Of a DNA stretch of 22,049 nt, positions 1 through 6,997 are shown piece after piece. Position 1 is the stretch's first letter. The number at the start of each line of letters is the position of its first letter. The DNA is from Thermoleophilaceae bacterium (GTDB lineage: Bacteria; Actinomycetota; Thermoleophilia; Solirubrobacterales; Thermoleophilaceae), in NCBI GenBank assembly GCA_013696425.1, contig JACCYP010000257.1:1-22049 (forward strand), read 5' to 3'. The notes under the pieces were generated by a model. It had not been told where the DNA came from and made no database searches. It saw only the letters and a list, made by a program, of their open reading frames with translations. A program made the position numbers and the translations under genes.

Positions 1-25
1 ATTGCGGGCGCCCTCCGCGAGGGGA

Positions 26-1522
26 CTACTTGACGCCGATTACGAAGCGCCCGACGGCGTTGTCGCCATCGATCTTCGAGCCGGCCACCATGTAGGAGAA
101 CTTCTCGAGGATCGGCTTGGCCTGCGCGAACTGCGGGCTCGAGCCGGCCACGCCTGCGATCAGGTTGGTGATCGGGGCGGGGTCGACGAAGAACGCCGCC
201 TTGCCTCCGTCGAGGGACTCGACCGCCGACTCGTATGCGTCCGAGCCCGAGAGCTCGCCGCTGCCCTGGTCCCCGTAGGTGATCTTGACCTCCTCACCTG
301 AGCTGTCGATGGTCACCTCGCCCGGGAGCTGCGGCGAACCGATCGTGACCTCGTCGCCCGAGATCTTCACCTCGATCTGACCCTTCGCCTGTTCACGGGC
401 GAGCTTGGCCAGGGCCAGCACGGCCTTCTTGGACTGCGCCGGATCGTTCGATCCAAGCGTGATGCCGACGCCGAGCGCCGTCACGCTCGTGCCGCGCGCC
501 GTGAGCTGGAACGAATCGATCCAGCCGAGGAGCCCGTCGATCGTGAGGCCGGTCTGGGCCTTCAGCTGCTGGTCGACAAGGTCGCGCTGTTGCTGCGGGA
601 GGGTCTTCAGCTGCTCCTCGATCGAGCCACCGGCAGAGCCGCTGGCGAGCGCGAGGAACGTGTCCTCGGGCGCGGAGCCGAGGTCAGGCTGGCTCTCGGC
701 CTGCTTCTTGGCCTCGGGAGTGGCCGCGGCGGTCGTCTGGAAGACGGCCTCGGTCTCGCTTGCCTCGAGCGACGCCGTGACCGGCTGATCGCTGTTCAGG
801 CCCGGCAGCTGCTTCAGCGCCTGCGCCTGCGGGCCCGCGACTCCGGGCACGCTCTGGAGGACCTTCAGGAGGCCCTTCGGATCGGCGTAGAGGAAGGCGA
901 CGCTCTCGTCGCCGGATTCGTCCTGAGCCTCCTTGAACTTCGGCTCGTCAGCGAGCGACTCGCCCTTCTCGGCGTCCACGGCCTTCTTGAAGGAAGGCTC
1001 GTTGCGTGCGACGACCAGGTAGTCGCCGACCACACCGGCAGCGGCATCATCGTCCTTGTCGATGATGTAGTCGGTGCCCTCGTAGGACTTCTCCCCGTCG
1101 CCCGAGCCCTTCACCTTGTTGATGAAGTCCTCGGTCTTGCCGGTGTCCTTGGATGCCACGGCGAGCGCGAAGTCGGCGTCCTTGTCGGTCACGGACGTGA
1201 TCGCCGCGCCCGCCTCCTCGCCGAGCCAGGGCTCGATGTCCTTTGCGAAGTCGACCTTGGTGTCGCCCTCGGCGTCGTCGAAGGACTTCTGGATCGAGTC
1301 GCGGAGCTTGCCGGTGGTGCCGGCGCCACCGACCTTGTTGATGAGAGCACCGAGGTTGTCGCGCTCGCTGCCCTCCCCGACATCGACGGAGACATAGATC
1401 GGTGCCACGGGAAGCGTGGCCGCCGGATCGGCTCCGGCGTCGCCGCCCGAGGACTTGCCGCAACCCGCGGCGAGCGCTGCGATCGCGAGCGCTGCGATCG
1501 CGGTGAGGGAAAGCTTCTCCAA
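26..1522 (-). CDS. DUF3352-type secreted lipoprotein
   Basis: A 498-residue predicted lipoprotein. The first 20 residues form a signal peptide (charged start, then Ala/Leu/Ile-rich) ending in the lipobox LAAGC with Cys21 as the lipidation site, so the mature protein should sit on the outer face of the membrane. The mature part, starting with a Gly/Asp-rich linker, resembles DUF3352 proteins: alternating short beta strands and acidic helices, with repeated stretches about proteins with ADP-like KGLLKVL and PITNLI segments. No catalytic motif is visible and the function of the family is unknown to me. The TTG start at 1522 is chosen because AAGGAG lies 6 nt upstream (1529-1534) and the signal peptide begins there; the reading frame stays open further upstream but would then run antisense through dapF. 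It is divergent from dapF with only 48 bp between starts. Family call is by recognition of the overall pattern, without a search. Confidence 0.75.
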   Translation of the reverse strand: MEKLSLTAIAALAIAALAAGCGKSSGGDAGADPAATLPVAPIYVSVDVGEGSERDNLGALINKVGGAGTTGKLRDSIQKSFDDAEGDTKVDFAKDIEPWLGEEAGAAITSVTDKDADFALAVASKDTGKTEDFINKVKGSGDGEKSYEGTDYIIDKDDDAAAGVVGDYLVVARNEPSFKKAVDAEKGESLADEPKFKEAQDESGDESVAFLYADPKGLLKVLQSVPGVAGPQAQALKQLPGLNSDQPVTASLEASETEAVFQTTAAATPEAKKQAESQPDLGSAPEDTFLALASGSAGGSIEEQLKTLPQQQRDLVDQQLKAQTGLTIDGLLGWIDSFQLTARGTSVTALGVGITLGSNDPAQSKKAVLALAKLAREQAKGQIEVKISGDEVTIGSPQLPGEVTIDSSGEEVKITYGDQGSGELSGSDAYESAVESLDGGKAAFFVDPAPITNLIAGVAGSSPQFAQAKPILEKFSYMVAGSKIDGDNAVGRFVIGVK

Positions 1523-1528
1523 GACGGA

Positions 1529-1534
1529 CTCCTT
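1529..1534 (-). promoter_or_regulatory. Strong SD deciding a TTG start
   Basis: AAGGAG on the minus strand, 6 nt before the TTG at 1522-1520. It is one of the few clear Shine-Dalgarno sequences at the head of a transcription unit in this window and fixes the start of the DUF3352 lipoprotein. Confidence 0.7.
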
Positions 1535-1555
1535 ATCGAGATGGGCCAGCCGGAA

Positions 1556-1562
1556 TACAGTA
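1556..1562. promoter_or_regulatory. Putative symmetric bidirectional -10 element
   Basis: The 7-mer TACAGTA gives a TANNNT -10 hexamer on both strands (TACAGT on +, 1556-1561; TACTGT on -, 1557-1562). On the + strand it lies 9 nt before the dapF ATG, placing transcription start at or next to the start codon (leaderless). On the - strand it would give a leader of roughly 25-30 nt that contains the AAGGAG of the DUF3352 gene. No convincing -35 is seen on either strand (TTATCG at 1533-1538 is a poor match with correct spacing). Inferred only from sequence and position. Confidence 0.4.
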
Positions 1563-1570
1563 CCCCGCCG

Positions 1571-2389
1571 ATGCGATTCGAGAAGTGGAACGCCCTCGGC
1601 AACGACTACGTGATCCTGGCGCAAGAGGACCTGCCCTGGGAGCTGACACCCGCGCGGGTGAGGCTGATTTCCGCACTCCACTCGGGTATCGGCTCCGACG
1701 GGGTGCTGCTGCTCTCGGAGCCGAGCGAGCCCGGCTTCGTGGCGCGCTTGAGGATCTTCAATCCCGATGGCTCGGAGGCCGAGCTCTCCGGGAACGGGGC
1801 GCGCGAAGCGATCCTCCACCTGCGCCGGAGCGGCTGGACCGACTCGGACGTGTTCTCGATCGAGACCGCGGCCGGGGAGATCCGGCCCCGCATCACGAGC
1901 CCCACCACGTGCACGGTCGACATGGGGCGCGCCCGCCACTTGGGGAGCGGCACGCTCGAGGCCGGCGGGCGTGAATGGCCCTACGACGCGATCGACGTCG
2001 GCAACCCACAGTGCGCGATCGAGGTGAAGGGCGGGCTCGAGGAGCTCGACCTGCAGGCGATCGGCCCGGCAATCGAGGGCAACACGGAGCTGTTCCCGAA
2101 CCGCACGAACGTCTCGTTCTGGCGCCGCGACGGCGACGGTGCCATCACGGCGCGGATCTTCGAGCGCGGCGTGGGGGAGACCATGTCCTCCGGCACCGGT
2201 GCCACCGGGGCCGCGGTTTCCGCCGTGCTGAAGGGCGCCGACAGCCCCGTAACCGTGACCCTCGACGGCGGCGAGCTCGAGGTGGAGGTAGGAGAGGACA
2301 TGCACATCGACCTGACCGGCTGGGCGGTGCCCGTGTACGCGGGCGAGCTCAGCGACGACTTCATGGAGGAACTGAATGCGGCCGAGTGA
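1571..2389 (+). CDS. dapF: DapF-family diaminopimelate epimerase homologue, both catalytic Cys replaced by Ser
   Basis: 272 residues, normal length for diaminopimelate epimerase, the PLP-independent enzyme converting LL- to meso-diaminopimelate for lysine and peptidoglycan. The fold signatures are intact: ALGNDY (8-13), FNPDGSEAELSGNGAR (63-78), GNPQC (144-148), RTNVSF (178-183) and ERGVGETMSSGTGA (198-211). However, the two acid/base cysteines that define the family (Cys73 and Cys217 in the Haemophilus enzyme) are Ser73 (TCC, 1787-1789) and Ser207 (TCC, 2189-2191), and the usual GNPH histidine is Gln. Substrate-binding Asn, Glu and Arg positions look kept. The gene is followed directly by dapL with a 14-bp overlap, so its pathway context is right. 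ATG 1571 is preferred over ATG 1541 because known DapF proteins begin at this point. It may be inactive, slow, or catalyse a related reaction; see findings. Confidence 0.85.
   Translation: MRFEKWNALGNDYVILAQEDLPWELTPARVRLISALHSGIGSDGVLLLSEPSEPGFVARLRIFNPDGSEAELSGNGAREAILHLRRSGWTDSDVFSIETAAGEIRPRITSPTTCTVDMGRARHLGSGTLEAGGREWPYDAIDVGNPQCAIEVKGGLEELDLQAIGPAIEGNTELFPNRTNVSFWRRDGDGAITARIFERGVGETMSSGTGATGAAVSAVLKGADSPVTVTLDGGELEVEVGEDMHIDLTGWAVPVYAGELSDDFMEELNAAE
2365..2370 (+). promoter_or_regulatory. SD for dapL inside dapF
   Basis: GGAGGA lies in the last codons of dapF, 5 nt before the dapL ATG at 2376. It supports this start and indicates translation of dapL from the dapF mRNA. Confidence 0.65.
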
Positions 2390-3569
2390 GCGCCTGGACC
2401 GGATCCCGCCCTACCTGTTCGCGGGCCTCGAGAAGAAGATCGCCGAGAAGAAGGCTGCCGGCATCGACGTGATCTCACTCGGCATCGGCGACCCCGACAC
2501 GCCGACTCCGCCCGTGGTGGTGGAGGCACTCCAGAGCGCCGTGAACGACCCCGGCACGCACCAGTACCCCTCGAACCGCGGCCGGCCCGAGTTCCGCGAG
2601 GCCATCGCGCGCTTCTACGACCGCCGCTTCGGCGTGACGCTCGACCCGGACACCGAGGTGATCCCCGCGATCGGCGCGAAGGAGTGCATCTTCAACCTGA
2701 ACCTCGCCTTCCTCGATCCCGGCACCGCGGCTCTTGCGGCCGATCCGGGCTACCCCGTGTACACGGGCGGCCCACTGCTCGTGGGGGCCGAGCCGGTGTT
2801 GATGCCGCTCCTGCCCGAGGGCGGGTTCGCTCCCGATCTCGACGCCATCCCAGAGGCCGACCGCGAACGCGCGCGGCTGATGTTCCTCAACTACCCGAAC
2901 AACCCGACCGGGGCGGTGGCGCCGGACGGGCTCTTCGAGCGGGCCGTGGAGTTCGCGGGCGCGAACGACATCCTCATGGTCCACGACGCCTCCTACACGG
3001 AGACCACCTACGACGGCTACGTGGCGCCGAGCTTCCTCGAGACACCCGGCTCCAAGGACGTCGGGGTCGAGGTCTTCTCGCTCTCCAAGGGCTACAACAT
3101 GACCGGCTGGCGCACGGCCGCGATCGTCGGAAATGCGGAGGCGCTCGAGCACTACTGGCGCCTGAAGACCAACATCGACTCCGGCAACTTCGACGCCGTG
3201 CAGCTCGCCGCGGTAGCCGCTCTCGACCGCGCGGATTCCGCGGTGCGCGAGATGTCTATCGTCTACAAGCGCCGCCGCGACCTCGTGTGCGACGCGCTGG
3301 GCGAGATCGGCGTCGACGTCGAGCCCCCGCGGGGCACGATCTACGTGTGGGCGCCCGTTCCCGAGGGCTATGACTCGGCCTCCTACTGCGAGCACGTGCT
3401 CGAGGAGTCCGCCGTGGTCGTCTCACCTGGCTCGGCGTTCGGTCCCAACGGCGAGGGCTTCTTCCGCATCTCGCTCACGGTGGCGGACGAGCGCCTGGCC
3501 GAAGCCGTGGAGCGCCTGCGCTCCAGAGGGCAACATGATCGCGGTGGTCCGGATTTGTCCTACCCGTGA
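2376..3569 (+). CDS. dapL: LL-diaminopimelate aminotransferase (DapL)
   Basis: 397 residues, class I/II PLP-dependent aminotransferase. It converts tetrahydrodipicolinate directly to LL-diaminopimelate with glutamate as amino donor, bypassing the succinylase/acetylase steps. Recognisable family stretches are RIPPYLFAGLEKKIAEKK (9-26), SLGIGDPDTPTP, the ring-stacking and cofactor region around DPGYPVYTGG, NYPNNPTGA, HDASYTETTYDGY, and SLSKGYNMTGWR, whose Lys should form the Schiff base with PLP. The start overlaps the dapF end by 14 bp and has a good SD, so the two form one transcription unit. The C-terminal tail after the last family-like helix (ERLRSRG) is a short Asp/Gly-rich extension that also hosts the upstream region of hflX. 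Related class I aminotransferases are hard to exclude by eye, but the close match to DapL motifs and the dapF neighbour argue for DapL. Confidence 0.85.
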   Translation: MRPSERLDRIPPYLFAGLEKKIAEKKAAGIDVISLGIGDPDTPTPPVVVEALQSAVNDPGTHQYPSNRGRPEFREAIARFYDRRFGVTLDPDTEVIPAIGAKECIFNLNLAFLDPGTAALAADPGYPVYTGGPLLVGAEPVLMPLLPEGGFAPDLDAIPEADRERARLMFLNYPNNPTGAVAPDGLFERAVEFAGANDILMVHDASYTETTYDGYVAPSFLETPGSKDVGVEVFSLSKGYNMTGWRTAAIVGNAEALEHYWRLKTNIDSGNFDAVQLAAVAALDRADSAVREMSIVYKRRRDLVCDALGEIGVDVEPPRGTIYVWAPVPEGYDSASYCEHVLEESAVVVSPGSAFGPNGEGFFRISLTVADERLAEAVERLRSRGQHDRGGPDLSYP

Positions 3570-3574
3570 GGTCC

Positions 3575-3580
3575 TAGACT
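3575..3580 (+). promoter_or_regulatory. Putative -10 for hflX (leaderless)
   Basis: TAGACT immediately after the dapL stop, 7 nt before the hflX ATG at 3588. Same hexamer as upstream of the class II amidotransferase. No good -35 at 16-18 nt. Suggests hflX-dut has its own leaderless promoter. Confidence 0.4.
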
Positions 3581-3587
3581 CGAAGTG

Positions 3588-4886
3588 ATGGCGGACGCCG
3601 GAAAGCCGACCCAGACGCGGCGCGCAAAGCAGCGCGCGCTGTGCATCGCGGCCGGGCCCGGCGAGGTCGATCTCTCGGAGCTCACCGAGCTGTTGCGCAC
3701 CGCCGGCGTGGCCTCCGTCGGCGAGATGCAGCAGCGTCGCCCGGACCCCGATCCCGACCGTTACTTCGGCAAGGGCAAGCTCGCCGATCTCAAGCGCGAG
3801 GTGAAGGAGCGCGGCGCGAACCTGATCGCCTGCGACGACGAACTGCTGCCGCGGCAGGAGCGCAACCTCGAGGAGGCCGTCGGCGTCCCCGTGATCGACC
3901 GAACGGCGATCATCCTGGACATCTTCGCCGACCATGCTGCCACCGCCGAGGGCAAGCTGCAGGTCGAGCTCGCACAGCTGCAGTACAACCTCGCCCGCAT
4001 GCGGGGGCTGTGGACGCACCTCGAGCGCCTCGGCGCAGGCGCCAGCGCCGGTATCGGCACACGCGGACCCGGCGAGACCCAGATCGAGACCGACCGCCGG
4101 CTCGCGCGCGACCGCATCACCGCACTCAAGCGGCGCCTGGCCCGGACCAAGGGCACGCGCGCGACCATGCGCGCCGAGCGCGAGCGCGCGCACCTGCCGA
4201 CGGTGGCGCTGGCCGGATACACCAACGCGGGCAAGTCGACGCTCCTGAACGCCCTCACCGGCTCCGAGGCGGGCGTGGCCGACCGCCTCTTCCACACGCT
4301 CGACCCCACCACGCGCCAGTTCCTCGTCGGCGGGCGCACCTACCTGCTCACCGACACGGTCGGCTTCATCCGCAAGCTCCCGCACGAGCTGGTCGATTCG
4401 TTCGCCGCGACCCTCGAGGAGGCCCTCGAGGCGGACCTGATCGTGCACATGGTGGACGCCTCGATGCCCGAGGACGAACTGGTCGACCGCCTGGCGGCGG
4501 TGGACGGCGTGCTTGCCGAGATCGGCGCCGCGGAGGTGCCGAGGCTTCTCGCACTCAACAAGATCGATGCCGTATCGGAGGATCGCCGCCGCGAGCTCTC
4601 CTTCCGCCACCGCCGTGCGGTCCAGCTCTCGGCTGAGACCGGCGAGGGCCTCGAGGACCTCCGGGCGGCCATCGAGACCGCCTTCCTGCGCACGCTGCGC
4701 CCGATGGAGCTGCTCGTGCCCTACGAAGAGGGCGGCCGGCTCTCGGAGCTCCACGACGTGGCCGGAGAGCTCGACCGCGAGGACACCGCGGAGGGCGTGC
4801 GCGTGAAGGCGCGTGTGCCCGCCGGTTCGGTCATGCGCTTCGAGCGGTTTGCCGTGAACGGCGACGGCGCCTCGCCCTCCGAGTGA
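3588..4886 (+). CDS. hflX: GTPase HflX
   Basis: 432 residues from ATG 3588 (a GTG directly in front, 3585, is an alternative). HflX is a ribosome-associated GTPase that splits or rescues stalled ribosomes under stress. Visible parts: N-terminal HflX domain (about 15-170) with YFGKGKLADL, the LLPRQERNLEEAVGVPVIDRT segment and the family signature RGPGETQIETDRR (159-171); a coiled linker; then the G domain with G1 GYTNAGKST (210-218), G3 DTVGF (256-260), G4 NKID (324-327) and G5 SAETGEG (348-354). All nucleotide-binding motifs are complete and length is typical. There is no SD, but a TAGACT hexamer 7 nt upstream fits leaderless expression. The stop overlaps the dut start by 4 bp (GTGA), implying translational coupling with dut. 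Confidence 0.95.
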   Translation: MADAGKPTQTRRAKQRALCIAAGPGEVDLSELTELLRTAGVASVGEMQQRRPDPDPDRYFGKGKLADLKREVKERGANLIACDDELLPRQERNLEEAVGVPVIDRTAIILDIFADHAATAEGKLQVELAQLQYNLARMRGLWTHLERLGAGASAGIGTRGPGETQIETDRRLARDRITALKRRLARTKGTRATMRAERERAHLPTVALAGYTNAGKSTLLNALTGSEAGVADRLFHTLDPTTRQFLVGGRTYLLTDTVGFIRKLPHELVDSFAATLEEALEADLIVHMVDASMPEDELVDRLAAVDGVLAEIGAAEVPRLLALNKIDAVSEDRRRELSFRHRRAVQLSAETGEGLEDLRAAIETAFLRTLRPMELLVPYEEGGRLSELHDVAGELDREDTAEGVRVKARVPAGSVMRFERFAVNGDGASPSE

Positions 4887-5308
4887 GGTTCACGCGGCTC
4901 TCTGCCGATGCGCTCGAACCCGTCAGAGCCCACGACGGCGACGCGGGCTATGACCTGCATGCAGTGGAGAGCGTGGAGCTCGCACCCGGGGCGCGCGCAG
5001 CGGTCGGAACCGGTGTGGCCGTGGAGGTACCAGCCGGGTGCGCCGGGCTCGTTGTTCCGCGCTCGGGCCTCGCCGCGAAGCACGGCATCTCCGTGGTGAA
5101 CGCGCCGGGCCTGATCGACTCCGGCTACCGCGGCGAGCTGCGCGTGTTGCTGCTGAACACCGATCGCGCTGAAGCCTTCACGGTCGAGCTGGGTGACCGC
5201 ATCGCCCAGCTGGTGGTCGTACGCGTCGAGACGCCGCCGCTCGAGGAGGTTGCGAGCCTCGAGGAGTCCGCGCGCGGGGCCGGGGGGTTCGGCTCAACCG
5301 GCCGCTAG
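4883..5308 (+). CDS. dut: Deoxyuridine triphosphate nucleotidohydrolase (dUTPase)
   Basis: 141 residues, the usual size of a trimeric dUTPase, which hydrolyses dUTP to dUMP and pyrophosphate in the cytosol, keeping uracil out of DNA. All five motifs are present in order: DAGYDL (20-25), PRSGLAAKHG (59-68), NAPGLIDSGYRGE (73-85, with the catalytic Asp79), RIAQLVV (106-112) and RGAGGFGSTGR (131-141). The start is a GTG overlapping the hflX stop (GTGA). Its 3' end runs 15 bp into the 3' end of the convergent epimerase gene, with no room for a terminator between them. Confidence 0.95.
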   Translation: MRFTRLSADALEPVRAHDGDAGYDLHAVESVELAPGARAAVGTGVAVEVPAGCAGLVVPRSGLAAKHGISVVNAPGLIDSGYRGELRVLLLNTDRAEAFTVELGDRIAQLVVVRVETPPLEEVASLEESARGAGGFGSTGR

Positions 5309-6262
5309 CTCGGCGAGGCCCTCGTCGACGGTCTTGACCGGCTTGTAGCCGAGCTCCTTCCGCGCCCGGGAGTCGTCGAGGGTGCACTCGAGCGATGAGA
5401 GCCAGACCGCGATCCGGGTGACCGGTGGCGGGTTCTCGCGGCGCAGGAGCTTGAAGAGCCCCTCGCCGGCAGCGGCCGCGAAACGCGCGAGCGGCGCGGG
5501 CATCGTGCGGGTCGGGGCATCCACGCCGGCGGTCGCCAGGAGGCGGGTGACGAAGTCGCCGAACTCGACCGGACCGTCGTCGAGCACGAAGTAGACGCCG
5601 CCGGGGGCGCCGCGCTCAGCGGCCAGCACGAGGCCCTCCACGACGTTGTCGACATGTGAGGTCGAGGTCCTGTGAGCGCCGCCGCCGATCCAGGCGAAGC
5701 GACCCTTCTCGACCTCGGCCTTGATCGAGGGGAGGATCGTGGTGTCGCCGGGGCCCCATACGAGGCGCGGACGGACCACCACCGTCTCGAAGCCCTCGGC
5801 GTTGGCATCGCGCACAGCCTGCTCGGCCTTCGCCTTCGTGGAGCAGTAGAGGACGGGGGAATCGGGCCGCAGCGGGAGCGACTCGTCGGCGTTCACCAGC
5901 GGCTGGCCAACCATGAGCGCGGCCTCGGTGCCCACATGCACGAAGCGGCGCACGCCCGCGTCGCGGCAGGCCGCCAGCGCCTTCTGGGTGCCGCGCACAT
6001 TCACCTCCTCGAAGTGGTCGGGGTCGCCCCATCCGCCGAGGGCGGCAGCACAGTGGAACGCGACATCACAGCCCTCGGCGGCAGAGCGCATCGAATCCGT
6101 ATCGGTGATGTCGCCACGAGCGGGCGAAGCACCGGCCTCCTCCACCGCCCTCGCCGAGCTCTCAGAGCGCGCCAGGGCGACAGCGGAATGCCCGTCGGCC
6201 ACGAGCCGGCGGATCAGTCGCCCGCCGATGAAGCCCGATCCTCCCGTTACGAACGAATGCAC
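5294..6262 (-). CDS. NAD(P)-dependent epimerase/dehydratase, extended SDR (3beta-HSD-like)
   Basis: 322 residues, extended short-chain dehydrogenase/reductase. The N terminus holds the Rossmann motif TGGSGFIGG (6-14), followed by GDITD, VNVRGTQ and the catalytic pair Tyr139-x3-Lys143 in LYCSTKAKAE. VVVRPRLVWGPGD is the usual post-catalytic strand. Overall pattern (C-terminal LDDSRARKELGYKP) resembles NAD-dependent epimerases or 3-beta-hydroxysteroid/4-alpha-methylsterol dehydrogenase-like SDRs; the true substrate cannot be read from the sequence. GTG start at 6262, with no SD but TAGGTT exactly 6 nt upstream; translation therefore probably begins on a leaderless mRNA even though gatD ends only 9 nt upstream. 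It overlaps convergent dut by 15 bp. Confidence 0.85.
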   Translation of the reverse strand: MHSFVTGGSGFIGGRLIRRLVADGHSAVALARSESSARAVEEAGASPARGDITDTDSMRSAAEGCDVAFHCAAALGGWGDPDHFEEVNVRGTQKALAACRDAGVRRFVHVGTEAALMVGQPLVNADESLPLRPDSPVLYCSTKAKAEQAVRDANAEGFETVVVRPRLVWGPGDTTILPSIKAEVEKGRFAWIGGGAHRTSTSHVDNVVEGLVLAAERGAPGGVYFVLDDGPVEFGDFVTRLLATAGVDAPTRTMPAPLARFAAAAGEGLFKLLRRENPPPVTRIAVWLSSLECTLDDSRARKELGYKPVKTVDEGLAELAAG

Positions 6263-6268
6263 GAGCGG

Positions 6269-6274
6269 AACCTA
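6269..6274 (-). promoter_or_regulatory. Putative -10 for the SDR gene, overlapping the gatD stop codon
   Basis: TAGGTT on the minus strand, followed by exactly 6 nt and the GTG start. Its first three bases are the TAG stop of gatD (6274-6272). The same hexamer with the same 6-nt spacing precedes the HAD phosphatase and the acyl-CoA ligase starts. No clear -35. Confidence 0.45.
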
Positions 6275-6997
6275 ACCCACTCCCGCGGCGCGCTTGGCCG
6301 ACTCGTGCGCGCCGTCCTCGAGCGTGTCGTCTAGGGGGGTGAGCTCCAGCCCGGTGCCGAGCTCGATAAGGCGGTCGGCCACCCAGACGTTCTTCGGGAG
6401 CAGCGGGCCGTGCAGGTAGGTGCCGATCACGTTGCCGCGGTGCACGCCCTCGAAGCCGTCGGTGCCGTTGTTGCCATGCCCCCCGAGCACGCGCCCGAGC
6501 GGCTTCTCGCTCGGGCCGAGGTGTGTGCGCCCGCCGTGGTTCTCAAAGCCGGCGATGGTCCGCGGGCCGCTGCCGAGGTCGGCCTCGATCGCGCAGTTGC
6601 CGATCAGCCGCGGGCCATCCGATCGCACCGTGTGCAGGTCGACGAGCCCGACACCGGGCAGCTCCTCGTCGCCGAGGGCATAGCTCGCGCCGAGCAGCTG
6701 GTAGCCACCGCACACCGCCAGCACCACCGCGCCCCGGTCGGCCGCGGCGTGGAGGGCGTCGCGCTTGGTGTCGACCATGTCGTGGGCCACCATCGCCTGG
6801 TCGCGGTCCTGGCCGCCGCCGATGTAGAAGAGGTCCCAGGCCTCTGGATCGAGCGACTCGCCGGTGCCCGACGCGCCGAGCTCGAAGCCGATACCGCGCC
6901 ACGCGCAGCGCGCGCGCAGCACCGCGATGTTGCCGCGGTCGGCGTAGATGTTCATCAGGTCCGGGTAGAGCGCGCAGACGCGCAACGCGGCGGTCAT
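6272..6997 (-). CDS. gatD: Lipid II isoglutaminyl synthase, glutamine amidotransferase subunit GatD
   Basis: 241 residues, class I (triad) glutamine amidotransferase of the CobB/CobQ-like type. GatD hydrolyses glutamine and passes ammonia to MurT, which amidates the alpha-carboxyl of D-glutamate in lipid II at the cytoplasmic membrane face. The nucleophile is Cys96 in VLAVCGGYQLLG and the catalytic His is His196 in GTYLHGPLLPKN; FENHGGRTHLG (151-161) and YPDLMNIYADRGN (11-23) are typical of GatD. Its start overlaps the methyltransferase stop by one base (TGATG). In most bacteria gatD follows murT directly; here a methyltransferase gene separates them. All motifs needed for activity appear present. 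Confidence 0.93.
   Translation of the reverse strand: MTAALRVCALYPDLMNIYADRGNIAVLRARCAWRGIGFELGASGTGESLDPEAWDLFYIGGGQDRDQAMVAHDMVDTKRDALHAAADRGAVVLAVCGGYQLLGASYALGDEELPGVGLVDLHTVRSDGPRLIGNCAIEADLGSGPRTIAGFENHGGRTHLGPSEKPLGRVLGGHGNNGTDGFEGVHRGNVIGTYLHGPLLPKNVWVADRLIELGTGLELTPLDDTLEDGAHESAKRAAGVG

Noticed and set aside
11..23. CCCTC-CGC-GAGGG hairpin after the DUF3352 stop as a terminator
   Set aside because: Only five base pairs, no T-run in either direction; such stems occur by chance at this GC content.
1523..2305. N-terminal extension of the DUF3352 reading frame through dapF
   Set aside because: It would be antisense to dapF, would bury the signal peptide inside the protein, and a perfect SD marks the TTG at 1522.
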